The notes beneath the pieces are model-generated. The model was not told the origin of the DNA and ran no database searches. It saw only the letters and a program-made list of their open reading frames with translations. A DNA stretch of 64,000 nt from NCBI RefSeq assembly GCF_021168475.1, contig NZ_JAJOZT010000002.1, positions 186,001 to 250,000 on the forward strand, written 5' to 3'. The DNA is from Pseudoclavibacter sp. 13-3 (lineage in GTDB: Bacteria > Actinomycetota > Actinomycetes > Actinomycetales > Microbacteriaceae). Below, one piece after another: positions 15,872 through 25,016 of this stretch (position 1 is its first letter; every line of letters begins with the position of its first letter). The position numbers and the translations under genes are program-made.

Positions 15872-17467
15872 GTGAACAGACAGACACTTCGTGCGGCGCT
15901 TTCCACCCTGACCGCGATCGGGGCCGTGCTCATGATCGGGGTGCCCACCGCGACAGCCGATGAGCTGCCGCAGAGTGAAGCCCAACCGAGGACTGCCGAC
16001 TTTCAGGCCTGGGACTCGGCAGCAGACTTCAGCCTCGGAGAGGGGACGGGAGTCGAGATCGACCGAGACGAGACGCTGAGTCTGACGTCAATGCCCGAGG
16101 GGCGTACATCGTATGCCGACCCCTTCGCAGATCAGCGTGCCGCTGTCGAGTATGAGACGGGCACATGGACGTCACCAGTGCACGACATCGGCTTCGAGGC
16201 CTCAGACGCCATCGTCTCGTGGAACGCGGCGACTCCGACCGGCACCTGGGTGCAGAGCGAGATGCGCGGCCGGCATGCCGACGGAACATGGACCGAGTGG
16301 TTCGTGATGGGGCGTTGGGCGAGCGGCATGGACTTCGCCGCCGGCGACATCCACCGCACCTCGGTGGACGGGCAGTCGAACGCCGACGGAGACGTCTACA
16401 CGGACACGTTCTCAGCTGCCGATGGCAAACCGATCGTGAGCGACCAGGCGAGGGTGACCCTGCTGCGGCCGGTTGGGGCGCTCGCCGACGTGTCTGTCTC
16501 GCTGGTCAGTGTCGTCGCCTCTCGTCTTGGAGCGACAACCACGAAGCCGAGCACGACGAGTATGACCAAAGACATGACGCTCGACGTGCCGCAGCTGTCA
16601 CAAGAGATCCACCGTGGCGAGTACCCGGAATTCGACAACGGCGGCGAAGCCTGGTGCTCACCGACTTCTTCGAGCATGGTGCTCGGGTACTGGAAGATGG
16701 GACCGAAGTCGGCAAATCTTCAGAGCGTCATAGCTCCGAATGGCGACCCCCAGGTCGACTGGGCGGCGATGCACACCTATGACTTCGCATACGAAGGGGC
16801 CGGGAACTGGCCCTTCAATTCGGCGTACTCCGCGTCGTTCGGGCTGAAGAGCTTCGTGACCAGGATGCAAAACCTGGCCGAAGCCGAGACGTACATCGCC
16901 GCTGGCATTCCTCTCGTGGCATCGGTGGCATTTACACGCGCCGAACTGCCCCAGGCTGGGTACTCGACGAACGGGCACCTGCTCGTCATCGTCGGATTCA
17001 CCGCTGCGGGCGATGTCATCGTGAACGACCCGTACTCGCCGACCAATGAGGAGGTGCGCCGAATCTACCCCCGTGCGAACTTCGAGCAGGTCTGGCTGAA
17101 CGGCTCGAACGGCACCGCCTACATCACGCTGCCGCAAGGCCATCCGCTGCCCGGAGAGGCGTCGCCTGTATCGCCCGTGGCGCCCACGGGCTCTACGCCT
17201 GCGAATCCGGAGCCGACTCCGACCGACAAGACGAGTCTCGCCACTCAGCCGACTCCCACGTCACCCGTGAGTACGGACGATCAGCAGGGGATTTCGAGCT
17301 CGTCTGGCGGGGGCGGCAGACCGAAACAGCAGCTTGCGCAGACCGGATCTGCCATGGCAGCTTGGCATGTCGTCGCAGCTGCCGCTTCAGGAGCCGCCCT
17401 GATTGGGCTCTTCACCGTCATGGTTGGTCGTCGTGGAAACGCGCGTCGGTGCGCTCGCAGCATGTGA
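15872..17467 (+). CDS. Sortase-anchored C39-like cysteine peptidase
   Basis: A GTG start with GGAAGGAAGAG upstream gives 531 residues. A Sec signal peptide ends near TATADELP. Residues about 35-215 are a beta-rich N-terminal domain. The peptidase_C39_2-like domain follows (about 235-420): GEAWCSPTSSSMVLGYW carries the catalytic Cys, GHLLVIVGF the His and VNDPYSP the Asp. A Pro/Thr/Ser-rich stalk, LAQTG, a hydrophobic helix and an Arg-rich tail form a wall-sorting signal of the LAXTG type used by class E sortases. It probably cleaves peptides at the cell surface. It sits 58 bases after a peptidoglycan amidase, so wall turnover or competition is a reasonable context. Substrate unknown. Confidence 0.82.
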   Translation: MNRQTLRAALSTLTAIGAVLMIGVPTATADELPQSEAQPRTADFQAWDSAADFSLGEGTGVEIDRDETLSLTSMPEGRTSYADPFADQRAAVEYETGTWTSPVHDIGFEASDAIVSWNAATPTGTWVQSEMRGRHADGTWTEWFVMGRWASGMDFAAGDIHRTSVDGQSNADGDVYTDTFSAADGKPIVSDQARVTLLRPVGALADVSVSLVSVVASRLGATTTKPSTTSMTKDMTLDVPQLSQEIHRGEYPEFDNGGEAWCSPTSSSMVLGYWKMGPKSANLQSVIAPNGDPQVDWAAMHTYDFAYEGAGNWPFNSAYSASFGLKSFVTRMQNLAEAETYIAAGIPLVASVAFTRAELPQAGYSTNGHLLVIVGFTAAGDVIVNDPYSPTNEEVRRIYPRANFEQVWLNGSNGTAYITLPQGHPLPGEASPVSPVAPTGSTPANPEPTPTDKTSLATQPTPTSPVSTDDQQGISSSSGGGGRPKQQLAQTGSAMAAWHVVAAAASGAALIGLFTVMVGRRGNARRCARSM

Positions 17468-17513
17468 GGCGATGGCGCTGGTTGAAAGGCAGCTCGACTA
17501 GACTCAAGTCGAT

Positions 17514-18125
17514 ATGAATGAGACCACTGTGAGTGATGAAGAACGTGTGCTCACCACGACTGTGACGCCCAACGCCTGGTGGTGGGTGCTCGCACGCGGT
17601 GTCGCCAGCGCAGCCATGGGTGTGATCATCACGCTGAGCCTGAACCACACAGATCAGTTCACCACGATGATCTTTGCTGTGTGGGGCGTCGTCGTCGGCG
17701 CCACGATGGTCGGATTCGCCGCCACCGGTCTGACCGAGACGATGTCTCGCTTCTATGTCGGAGTGCTCGCCGGCGTCACCGTTCTCGCCGGAGTGCTGGC
17801 ACCGTTCTGGCAGGGCATGACCGACCAGCCGATCACTGTGCTGATCGCCGTGTGGGCGATCGTCGCAGGTCTGGTGGAGCTCATCCTCGGGCTGCGTCTC
17901 TCAGCGGGCTCAGACATGCGGGCTGATCACATCATCGCCGGCTCTCTCACCGTGCTCTTCGCCGTCGCCGAGTACTTCAGCGGTGCCGGGCTCTGGGGAG
18001 CGGGCCTGTTCGGCTTCTACACCGCCCTCATCGGAGTGCAGCTCATTCTGGCCGGTGTGGGGCTGCGCGGCGCAGGGCGCCAAGTCGGTCCTGCACAGTC
18101 CCAGACGAAGCGGAACCACGCATGA
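17514..18125 (+). CDS. Membrane protein, DUF308/HdeD-like
   Basis: This 203-residue protein has about six hydrophobic segments (GVASAAMGVIITLSL, FTTMIFAVWGVVVGATMVGF, FYVGVLAGVTVLAGVLAPFW, ITVLIAVWAIVAGLVELIL and two more near 140-185). The repeated pairing of helices resembles the HdeD/DUF308 family. The ATG has no ribosome-binding site, but TAGACT lies 10 bases upstream at 17499-17504, so a leaderless transcript is likely, as is common in actinobacteria. An inverted repeat, TCGACT (17494-17499) and AGTCGA (17507-17512), overlaps that -10 element and could be an operator. Its stop overlaps the start of the next gene. Function unknown. Confidence 0.7.
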   Translation: MNETTVSDEERVLTTTVTPNAWWWVLARGVASAAMGVIITLSLNHTDQFTTMIFAVWGVVVGATMVGFAATGLTETMSRFYVGVLAGVTVLAGVLAPFWQGMTDQPITVLIAVWAIVAGLVELILGLRLSAGSDMRADHIIAGSLTVLFAVAEYFSGAGLWGAGLFGFYTALIGVQLILAGVGLRGAGRQVGPAQSQTKRNHA

Positions 18126-18583
18126 GCGAAGAATCCTCAGCGCCGTCGAACGGCGAGAACGGAACGTCCGCACCCAAGCCTCAGCAGCGTCCGCCGCTGC
18201 AGGCCCGTGCGAAACCCTACGAGATCGTGAGCCTTGCGGGCGTCTTCAGCGTCTTCGCCGCCGCCGTCGTCATGATCGGTACGCGCTCGGTCACGCTGAC
18301 GGCGACCGCCTTCGGCATCGCGTTCATCGTGGTGCTGGTGGTGTTCGCCACGCTGGCGCTCACGGTGAAGCCAGATCAGAGTGAAAAGCAGGAGATCGAG
18401 CGAGAGCAGCGCCAGCGCGAGATCGATGAGGCCATTCGGCAGCAGGCCGCGCGCATCGAGGCGCAGACGGCTCGGGTCAAAGAGCTCAACGACCAGCTTG
18501 AGGCGCAGCGGCCAGACAGTCGTGCACCGCACACAGCCGAGACGTCAGACGACGAGCGCCGAACCAGAGACTCCGACCGCTGA
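18122..18583 (+). CDS. Small membrane protein with cytoplasmic coiled coil
   Basis: The 153-residue product overlaps the previous gene by 4 bases (ATGA), so the two are translationally coupled. Residues about 1-35 are polar and disordered. Two transmembrane helices follow (IVSLAGVFSVFAAAVVMIG and ATAFGIAFIVVLVVFATLAL). Then a charged heptad-rich helix, roughly 80-125 (EKQEIEREQRQREIDEAIRQ), predicts a coiled coil. I recognise no enzyme motif. It probably partners the membrane protein encoded just upstream. Confidence 0.7.
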   Translation: MSEESSAPSNGENGTSAPKPQQRPPLQARAKPYEIVSLAGVFSVFAAAVVMIGTRSVTLTATAFGIAFIVVLVVFATLALTVKPDQSEKQEIEREQRQREIDEAIRQQAARIEAQTARVKELNDQLEAQRPDSRAPHTAETSDDERRTRDSDR

Positions 18584-18785
18584 TCGGCTGCCTGCCACAC
18601 GTCTGCCACAGCGAGCCGACTCGAACAAGCGCCGCTGTGGCTCTTCGATATCCAGACTGGACAACTTCTCGCAACACGGCTGACACATCGGCGCTTCTAG
18701 ACTGAACGGCATGCGTCCGGCAGACGAGGGCCGGCTGCCCAGGTCATGCGACCGATTACGTTCCCACAAGGAGAAAACACCGCGC

Positions 18786-20237
18786 ATGAGCAAGATCATG
18801 GATGCCCACACCGATACCGCGACCGCCGAATCTCGGCGGCAGGAGAGCGACCTGCTCGGCACGCTGGATATCGACAATTCGCACTACTACGGCATCAACA
18901 CCGAACGGGCGCTGCAGAACTTTCCGATCACGCACAAGCCGGTCGGCAGCTACCCGGAGTTCGTGAACGCTCTGGCTGTGCTGAAGCAGGCGGCGGCCTC
19001 GGTCAATGCGCATCTCGGGCTGATCAAGCCGAACACGTCGAAGGCGATCGTCGATGCGTGCGAGCGCATCCGCTCCGGTGAGCTGCATGACGAGTTCGCC
19101 GTCGGCATGATTCAGGGCGGCGCCGGCACCTCGACCAATATGAATGCCAATGAGGTCGTGGCGAACGCGGCCCTCGAAGAGATCGGCGAGCAGAAGGGGC
19201 GCTATGACCTGATCGACCCGCACAACGACGTCAACTGCTGCCAGTCGACCAACGACGTCTACCCCAGTGCGATCAAGATCGCCCTGCTGCTGATGCTCGA
19301 CGAGCTGAGCGAGGCGCTCGCATACACGGCCGACGCCTTCGCCGTGAAAGAGAGCGAGTTCGCGCATGTGCTGAAGCTCGGGCGCACCCAGCTGCAGGAT
19401 GCCGTGCCGATGACGCTCGGTCAGGAGTTCGGCACCTACGCCGAGATGATCCGCGCAGACATCAAGGTGCTGGCTGCCGCTCGCGCGCTGCTCAAAGAGC
19501 TGAACATCGGCGGCACCGCCATCGGCACCGGCATCAACACGCCACCGGAGTATGCCCCGGCGATGATCGTCGAGCTGAACCGACTGACCGGGCTGGGCCT
19601 TTTGGGCGCCGGCAACCTTGTCGAGGCAACGCAGGACGTCGGCGGCTTCGTGCAGCTCTCGGGTGTGCTCAAACGCATCGCGGTGAAGATCTCGAAGGTC
19701 TGCAACGATCTGCGGCTGCTCTCGAGCGGCCCGCGCTCGGGCCTGGGTGAGATCAACCTGCCTCCGGTGCAGGCTGGTTCGTCGATCATGCCGGGCAAGG
19801 TTAACCCGGTGATCCCCGAGGTGGTCAACCAGGTCGCGTACGAGATCATCGGTCACGATGTGACCATCTCGCTCGCAGCCGAGGGCGGGCAGCTGCAGCT
19901 GAATGCCTTCGAACCGATCATCGCGCACTCGCTCTTCGAAGAGATCCGGCATCTCGAGCGTGCACTGTGCACGCTCACCGATCGGTGCATCGTCGGCATC
20001 ACCGCCAATACTGAGCACCTGCGCGAGCAGGTCTGGAACTCGGTGTCGATCGTGACTGCTCTGTCTCCAGTGCTCGGGTATCAGACCGCGACCCGCGTGG
20101 CGCAGGATGCGCTGGCGCAGAACCGCAGCATCCCCGATATCGTGCGCGAAGAGGGCCTCATGAGCGACGAGCAGCTGGAGGCCGCTCTGCTGCCCGAACA
20201 CCTGATCCACCCGTGGATTCCTGTGGTCGAGGACTGA
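18786..20237 (+). CDS. aspA: Aspartate ammonia-lyase
   Basis: Using the ATG at 18786 (AAGGAG lies 12 bases upstream) gives 483 residues, close to the usual 470-480 of AspA. The fumarase/aspartase signature GSSIMPGKVNPVIPE is present near 330, along with GAGTSTNMNANEVVAN near 115 and QSTNDVYPS near 155, all matching aspartase better than fumarase C. The catalytic Ser lies in the SSIMPGKVN loop. The enzyme reversibly deaminates aspartate to fumarate and ammonia in the cytoplasm. A -10-like TAGACT at 18698-18703 could give a 75-base leader. Just after the preceding gene, a TCGGCT/AGCCGA stem near 18585-18620 may be its terminator. The following SDR gene is only 7 bases away. Confidence 0.9.
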   Translation: MSKIMDAHTDTATAESRRQESDLLGTLDIDNSHYYGINTERALQNFPITHKPVGSYPEFVNALAVLKQAAASVNAHLGLIKPNTSKAIVDACERIRSGELHDEFAVGMIQGGAGTSTNMNANEVVANAALEEIGEQKGRYDLIDPHNDVNCCQSTNDVYPSAIKIALLLMLDELSEALAYTADAFAVKESEFAHVLKLGRTQLQDAVPMTLGQEFGTYAEMIRADIKVLAAARALLKELNIGGTAIGTGINTPPEYAPAMIVELNRLTGLGLLGAGNLVEATQDVGGFVQLSGVLKRIAVKISKVCNDLRLLSSGPRSGLGEINLPPVQAGSSIMPGKVNPVIPEVVNQVAYEIIGHDVTISLAAEGGQLQLNAFEPIIAHSLFEEIRHLERALCTLTDRCIVGITANTEHLREQVWNSVSIVTALSPVLGYQTATRVAQDALAQNRSIPDIVREEGLMSDEQLEAALLPEHLIHPWIPVVED

Positions 20238-20244
20238 CACGGTC

Positions 20245-20952
20245 ATGCCATCGCAGACCCCGCGGCTGGCCATGATCTCGGGCGCGACACGCGGCATTGG
20301 CGCTGCAGTCGCTCGAGAACTGTATGACGCCGGTTGGCAACTGTCTTTGGGCGTGCGAGACCTCAGCGGCGTGGATACGGAACTAGCGAGTTCAAAGCGC
20401 GTGTTGGTGACCTGGTATGACGCCTGTGACACTGCTGCAGCCGGGTGCTGGCATGAAGAGACATTGCGTTGGGCCGGTCACGTGGATGCGCTGATTCACT
20501 GTGCAGGCGTTAACAGCTCTCAGCCGTTCCAGACAGCTCAGCCTGATGAAATCGAACGGGTGTGGCGGGTGAACACACTCGCCCCCACGATGCTAGCGCA
20601 GGCCGTGCTGCCCAGCCTGCGCGCATCGCACCGCGGCCGAGTGCTCTTGCTGGCATCCATGTCAGGGAAACGCGTGCGTAACGACAAAGTCGCGTACAGC
20701 GAGAGCAAGTCCGGTGTGGTTGCTCTCGCGCACACTCTTCGTCAAGAGGCCTGGGACGATGGCGTGCGAGTATGTGTGGTGTGCCCGAGTTTCGTGCGCA
20801 CTGATATGACGGCTCATGCCACGAAGATTGCCCCTAAAGAGATGACACAGCCGGTCACTCTCGCCCATTTGATGCGTACGATCGTCGATCTCCCGAACGA
20901 GGCGTCAGTTGCCGAGTTGCTGGTTAACTGCCGCTTGGAAGATATGCTCTGA
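20245..20952 (+). CDS. Short-chain dehydrogenase/reductase (classical SDR)
   Basis: The 235-residue protein shows AMISGATRGIGAAVARELY, the TGxxxGxG-type cofactor loop with Ser for Thr, at about 9-27. A CAGVN segment stands where NAG usually lies, and LLLASMSGKRV carries the catalytic Ser near 138. AYSESKSG gives the YxxxK pair near 152-156. VCPSFVRTDMT is the usual post-catalytic strand. The cofactor is NAD(H) or NADP(H); the substrate cannot be inferred. It follows aspA by 7 bases but has lower GC, and it ends at a strong bidirectional terminator, so it probably marks the left end of the catabolic block rather than being a functional partner of aspA. Confidence 0.85.
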   Translation: MPSQTPRLAMISGATRGIGAAVARELYDAGWQLSLGVRDLSGVDTELASSKRVLVTWYDACDTAAAGCWHEETLRWAGHVDALIHCAGVNSSQPFQTAQPDEIERVWRVNTLAPTMLAQAVLPSLRASHRGRVLLLASMSGKRVRNDKVAYSESKSGVVALAHTLRQEAWDDGVRVCVVCPSFVRTDMTAHATKIAPKEMTQPVTLAHLMRTIVDLPNEASVAELLVNCRLEDML

Positions 20953-20953
20953 T

Positions 20954-20999
20954 AACACCGCGCGGGGTCAAGACCCCAGCCGCGACCCCGCCCGGTGTT
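20954..20999. terminator. Strong bidirectional terminator
   Basis: Two 16-base arms (20954-20969 and 20984-20999) pair with one mismatch, around the core GCGGGGTC/GACCCCGC, with a 14-base loop. It separates the convergent SDR and solute-binding-protein genes. Confidence 0.75.
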
Positions 21000-21019
21000 G
21001 ACACGTTGCTACAGAGCAA

Positions 21020-22114
21020 TCAGCTGAGCATCCACGAGTTGTAGCGTTCAGCGATCGCCTTGTAGTTCTCAGTCCACCAGTCGTCGTCAACTTTTACCTG
21101 ACCCTCGATGTAGCTCGTGGGACGGTTGGGGTTCGCTTCGAGATCAGGTGATTCCAGTGCCTCGGTGGTCGTCGGCCCGAACACGATGTGGTTCGACCAC
21201 TGCACCTGCTTTGCCGGGTCGGTGATGCAGTTTATGAACTGCTGTGCCAGCTCGGCGTGGGGAGCACCCTTTGGAATGACCCAGTAGTCATCGGTCTGGA
21301 TCCACTCACTCTTGACGACCTTAAGTGGTGCACCGTCATTTTTGACTGCGTCATCGGCACGGTTGACCCAGACTAGCCCTGCCACTGCTTCTCCGCTGGA
21401 GAGCTTCGACTGGGAGTCAGCACCGGTTTCCCAGAACACGAGGTCATCCTTTATGGTGTCGAGTTTGGCGAATGCTCGGTCGAGTGTTTCATCTAGGGGC
21501 ATGGTGTAGATCTGATCCTTCGGCACGCCATCAGCGATGAGCGCAGCCTCGATTAGCCCGGCGAACAGACTTTTGGGAACGGCACGCTTGCCAGGGAACC
21601 GCTCAGTGTCGAAAAAGGCCGAGAAGTCATCGAAACCGGTGGGGAATAACTCGGAGTTGTAGGCGACAGCTGTGGCCTGAATGTCTGAACCCACACGGTA
21701 GTCCTGCGCGTAGTCGTCGGAGAAGCGGTCGCGATTGATTACTGAGTAGTCAATTGGTTCGAGCTCGTTGGGACTGGCCCCGAAGTCGTTCTGCACGTTC
21801 ATGAGATCCCAAGGCACATTGCCTGACTCGATCGCGGTGCGAATCTTGGAGTAATCGATGGGGTTGTCGACCTCTACCGTTACGCCCAGGTCTTGTGCAC
21901 ATGGCTCATAGAGATAGGTATTGTTCGTCGGTGTGTAGCCGGTGCCAGTGGTCGCACTCCAGTCGTAAATGGTTATAGTTTTCGAGTCATCGGAGGAATC
22001 GGCGCAACCCACGAGTGTGAATGCAGCCGCGGTTGCCGCGGCGACTGCCATTCCCTGGGCTATACGCGAGTGCTTCAGGGCACGGGACTTTTTGGCGGTG
22101 GATCTCAGACTCAT
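21020..22114 (-). CDS. ABC transporter solute-binding lipoprotein (spermidine/putrescine PotD-like)
   Basis: Starting at ATG 22114 (MSLRSTAKK, with AAAGAAGAG upstream) gives 364 residues. The signal peptide ends in the lipobox LVGC, so the mature protein is lipid-anchored outside the membrane. ITIYDWSATTGTGY is the first strand; VDNPIDYSKIRTAIESGNVPWDLMNVQN, SDIQATAVAYNSELFP and GEAVAGLVWVNRADDAV follow in the order seen in PotD/PotF-type type II binding proteins. It stands alone, while the permease and ATPase genes of the same transporter class at 29648-32477 lack a binding protein. They probably form one system. The ligand is likely a cationic amine or amino-alcohol; this is inference. Confidence 0.85.
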   Translation of the reverse strand: MSLRSTAKKSRALKHSRIAQGMAVAAATAAAFTLVGCADSSDDSKTITIYDWSATTGTGYTPTNNTYLYEPCAQDLGVTVEVDNPIDYSKIRTAIESGNVPWDLMNVQNDFGASPNELEPIDYSVINRDRFSDDYAQDYRVGSDIQATAVAYNSELFPTGFDDFSAFFDTERFPGKRAVPKSLFAGLIEAALIADGVPKDQIYTMPLDETLDRAFAKLDTIKDDLVFWETGADSQSKLSSGEAVAGLVWVNRADDAVKNDGAPLKVVKSEWIQTDDYWVIPKGAPHAELAQQFINCITDPAKQVQWSNHIVFGPTTTEALESPDLEANPNRPTSYIEGQVKVDDDWWTENYKAIAERYNSWMLS

Positions 22115-22205
22115 CGCGGCTCTTCTTTCTTTCGTCGTTGCTGGTGGTGAGACGGCGGCGCGGTAGCTTCGCTTGTGGAAGACCCTAAGGATCTTGTGAG
22201 ACAGC

Positions 22206-22367
22206 TGTGTTTCATAGGCATTAACGTTGTCGCACTGAGTCTTAATCTGCACCAGGTGTTTGCCGTGTTTAGTAGACCTCCGAGCAATGGCTGTCGCAGT
22301 GGGCGACTGGACGTTCGGCTCCTGTGCGTGTGGGATGGAAACCGATGTGAAATGTCAATGAAACACA
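22206..22367. promoter_or_regulatory. Divergent control region with paired GTGTTTC elements
   Basis: Between the binding-protein gene (left) and the aldehyde dehydrogenase (right), TGTGTTTCAT (22206-22215) and its exact complement ATGAAACACA (22358-22367) stand as inverted repeats 142 bases apart. GTGTTTC recurs at 28001-28007 and 37094-37100, and GAAACAC at 37213-37219, in the other two divergent gaps of this block. This suggests sites for one regulator, perhaps acting through a loop. No gene lies here. Confidence 0.45.
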
Positions 22368-22409
22368 CGCTGCCTAGTGTCAACCAGATAAGGCGAACGG
22401 AGTAGAGAA

Positions 22410-23795
22410 GTGGCGTATACAGCGATCAACCCCTATACCGAGCAGGTCGAGCAAGAGTTCCCGAACGCGACCGATGCGCAGGTCGATTCGGCACTGGATA
22501 CTGCTCATCAGGCCTTTCTGAACTGGCGCGAGACAGATCATGCGCAGCGTGCAAGGCTGCTGGGCGCCATTGCCGACTTGCTGGAACGAGATCGTGAGAC
22601 GTACGCACCTGTGCTGACCGCTGACATGGGCAAAACACTGGTTGAGGCTCGTGCCGAAGTGGACAATTGCGTGCGCATTCTGCGCTGGTACGCGAAGCAC
22701 GCTTCAGCAGCGCTCGCGCCTCAAGTGCGACCTTCACAGAATTACAAGGGCGGGCAGTATCAAGTGGTTCCCACGCCGGTAGGAATCATCTACATCGTCG
22801 AGCCTTGGAACTTTCCGTACTATCAGATCGCTCGCGTGCTCGCGCCGCAGCTTGCTGCGGGCAATACCGTGATTCTCAAGCATGCCTCAAACGTGCCTCG
22901 TGCCGCAGCCGCGTGGCAGAAGCTCATGGGGGAGGCTGGTGCGCCAGACGGTCTGTTCACGAACGTCTTCGCCACTCATGCGCAGAGCGCGCGCATCATC
23001 GCCGATGAGCGCGTACGCGGTGTTGCCTTGACCGGCAGTGAGCAGGCTGGAGCGATCATCGCCGGTCAGGCTGCCGCAGCGCTCAAGAAGAGCACTATGG
23101 AGCTCGGCGGAGCGGATGCCCTCATCGTTCTCGATGATGCCAATGTCGATCTCGCCGCAAAATGGGCGGCGAACGGGCGTCACCGAAATGCGGGGCAGGT
23201 GTGCGTGTCGTCGAAGCGCATGATTGTTGTCGACGCTGTCTATGACCGTTTCGTCTCGGCGTACCGCAAGAACGTTGCCGCACTGGTCGCAGGTGATCCC
23301 CGTGATGAGACCACGACCCTCGCGCCGCTGAGTTCACAGGCTGCACGCGACGAGCTGCTCGCACAGGTGGCCCGGGCCGGTGCCGCTGGTGCAACCGTCG
23401 AGACCGTTGACGTGGCGCTTCCAGACTCCGGCTGGTTTTTCACGCCGGTAATCCTGACTGATATTACTCCTGACAACCCCGCCTACACCGAAGAGTTCTT
23501 CGGTCCGGTCACGCAACTCTATTGCGTCGCCGATGAGAATGAAGCCGTTGCTGTGGCGAACTCGAGCCCGTATGGGCTGGGCGGTTCTGTCTTCGGTGCC
23601 GATGAGCAGCGGGCCCTGGCTGTCGGCGGGCGGCTCGACACGGGCATGGTGTCGATCAACCGGCCATCGCTGGGCGGGGCTGACGTACCATTTGGCGGAA
23701 CGAAGCGATCTGGGTACGGCCGTGAGCTGACTGAGCTGGGGCTGTTGGAGTTCGTCAACCTCAAAGTCATCGGTCTTGGTGATATCAATGCCTGA
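22410..23795 (+). CDS. NAD(P)+-dependent aldehyde dehydrogenase (succinate-semialdehyde dehydrogenase-like)
   Basis: A GTG start with GGAG 7 bases upstream gives 461 residues, the length of the compact SSADH (GabD/Sad) class. EPWNFPYYQI holds the oxyanion Asn at about 134. STMELGGAD carries the general-base Glu at about 231, and NAGQVCVSSKR the nucleophilic Cys at about 265. PEFFGPV-type motifs follow near 370. It oxidises an aldehyde to the acid in the cytoplasm, probably a semialdehyde or amino-aldehyde. It is first in a four-gene run with an ornithine-cyclodeaminase-family protein, a flavin amine oxidase and a D-2-hydroxyacid dehydrogenase. It could serve as the sink for the aldehyde made by the AGXT2L-type enzyme at 28115-29491. 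Confidence 0.88.
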   Translation: MAYTAINPYTEQVEQEFPNATDAQVDSALDTAHQAFLNWRETDHAQRARLLGAIADLLERDRETYAPVLTADMGKTLVEARAEVDNCVRILRWYAKHASAALAPQVRPSQNYKGGQYQVVPTPVGIIYIVEPWNFPYYQIARVLAPQLAAGNTVILKHASNVPRAAAAWQKLMGEAGAPDGLFTNVFATHAQSARIIADERVRGVALTGSEQAGAIIAGQAAAALKKSTMELGGADALIVLDDANVDLAAKWAANGRHRNAGQVCVSSKRMIVVDAVYDRFVSAYRKNVAALVAGDPRDETTTLAPLSSQAARDELLAQVARAGAAGATVETVDVALPDSGWFFTPVILTDITPDNPAYTEEFFGPVTQLYCVADENEAVAVANSSPYGLGGSVFGADEQRALAVGGRLDTGMVSINRPSLGGADVPFGGTKRSGYGRELTELGLLEFVNLKVIGLGDINA

Positions 23796-23837
23796 CCTCA
23801 TGACGACCGCCACCATTGCACCCTCAAGGAGATTCTT

Positions 23838-24977
23838 GTGACTTCATCAACCGCTCTCGATGTGTTGTACCTCAGCGAGCCAGACATGATCGCAGCCGGT
23901 GTCAAGGATATGCCTAAATGCATCGATGCCATGTCAGAAGTTTTGACGCTGCTGCACGATGGCGATTACCGGATGGGTGGAAGCGACCATAACTCGCATG
24001 GGATGATGATCACTTTCCCCGATGCCTCGCCGTTCCCGAACATGCCTGTGAACGCCCCTGATCGACGGTTTATGGCGATGCCGGCATATATCGGCGGCGG
24101 CTTCGATGCCGCGGGCGTCAAATGGTATGGGTCGAACACCAAGAACCGTGAACAGGGGCTTCCCAGATCCATCCACGTTGTCGTGCTGAACGACAAGGAG
24201 ACCGGAGCACCCAAGGCGATTATGGCGGGTAACTTGGTCAGTGCCTACCGCACTGGCGCGGTGCCAGGCGTCGGTGCGCGCCACCTGGCCAGAGAAGATG
24301 CCCACGTGCTGGGCATCATCGGCCCCGGAGTGATGAACCGCACTGCGCTGGAGTCGTTTCTCAGCGTTCGACCGGGCATCGACACGCTGCAAATCTTTGG
24401 TCGCCGTACCGTCACCTCAGAAGCATTCGCCGACTACGCTCGCGAGCACTTTCCTGGGATCAAGAACATCGTCATCGCAGACTCGATCGAGCAGGCGGTG
24501 CGTGGTGCCGATATCGTGAGCTCCGCCACCACAGGTGCACGCGGCTCGCAGAACTATCCTTTTATCGATGAGTCTTGGATCAAACCCGGTGCCTTGCTCA
24601 GCGTGCCTGCGAATCTCCAGCTTGACCCTGAATTCTTGATGAATCGTGCGACTAAGATCGTCGACTATCTTGGGCTCTACGAATCTTGGGCAAACGAGTA
24701 TGACGTGCCCGCTCTGCACGAGTTCATCGGCATCATTGGCACGGAGTTTATCGACCTGGTAAAGGAAGGTCACATCAGCCAAGACGAAGTCACGAACCTC
24801 GGAGCCATTATCAAGGGCGAGCATCCGGGGCGCACGAGTGATGACGAGATCATCGTTCTGAGCATTGGCGGTATGCCGGTTGAAGACATGGCGTGGGGTA
24901 CCGAGGTCTATCGCAATGCAGTACGCCAAAGCATTGGCACCCGGTTGCCCTTCTGGGATCAGCCAGATCTCGCGTAG
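23838..24977 (+). CDS. Ornithine cyclodeaminase / mu-crystallin family protein
   Basis: A GTG start with AAGGAG 6 bases upstream gives 379 residues. AGVKWYGSN (about 91-99) has the family Lys for the imine or carboxylate. SAYRTGAVPGVGARHLA matches the TAxRTAAxS motif, and LGIIGPGVMNRTAL is the Rossmann loop for NAD(P). The family includes ornithine cyclodeaminase, alanine dehydrogenase and ketimine reductases. From memory, a close actinobacterial group is labelled tyramine oxidase subunit B; I cannot verify that here. It follows the aldehyde dehydrogenase by 42 bases and precedes a flavin amine oxidase by 39, consistent with one amine pathway. A clearly related protein of identical length lies at 62158-63297. 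Confidence 0.82.
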   Translation: MTSSTALDVLYLSEPDMIAAGVKDMPKCIDAMSEVLTLLHDGDYRMGGSDHNSHGMMITFPDASPFPNMPVNAPDRRFMAMPAYIGGGFDAAGVKWYGSNTKNREQGLPRSIHVVVLNDKETGAPKAIMAGNLVSAYRTGAVPGVGARHLAREDAHVLGIIGPGVMNRTALESFLSVRPGIDTLQIFGRRTVTSEAFADYAREHFPGIKNIVIADSIEQAVRGADIVSSATTGARGSQNYPFIDESWIKPGALLSVPANLQLDPEFLMNRATKIVDYLGLYESWANEYDVPALHEFIGIIGTEFIDLVKEGHISQDEVTNLGAIIKGEHPGRTSDDEIIVLSIGGMPVEDMAWGTEVYRNAVRQSIGTRLPFWDQPDLA

Positions 24978-25016
24978 CAGCTGAACATGATGGGTGAAGA
25001 GACAGAGGAGCACAAG

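Noticed and set aside
20230-20260. Attachment site or tRNA at the left end of the low-GC block
   Set aside because: No tRNA-like cloverleaf and no direct repeat shared with the right end near 45694-45720 could be found.
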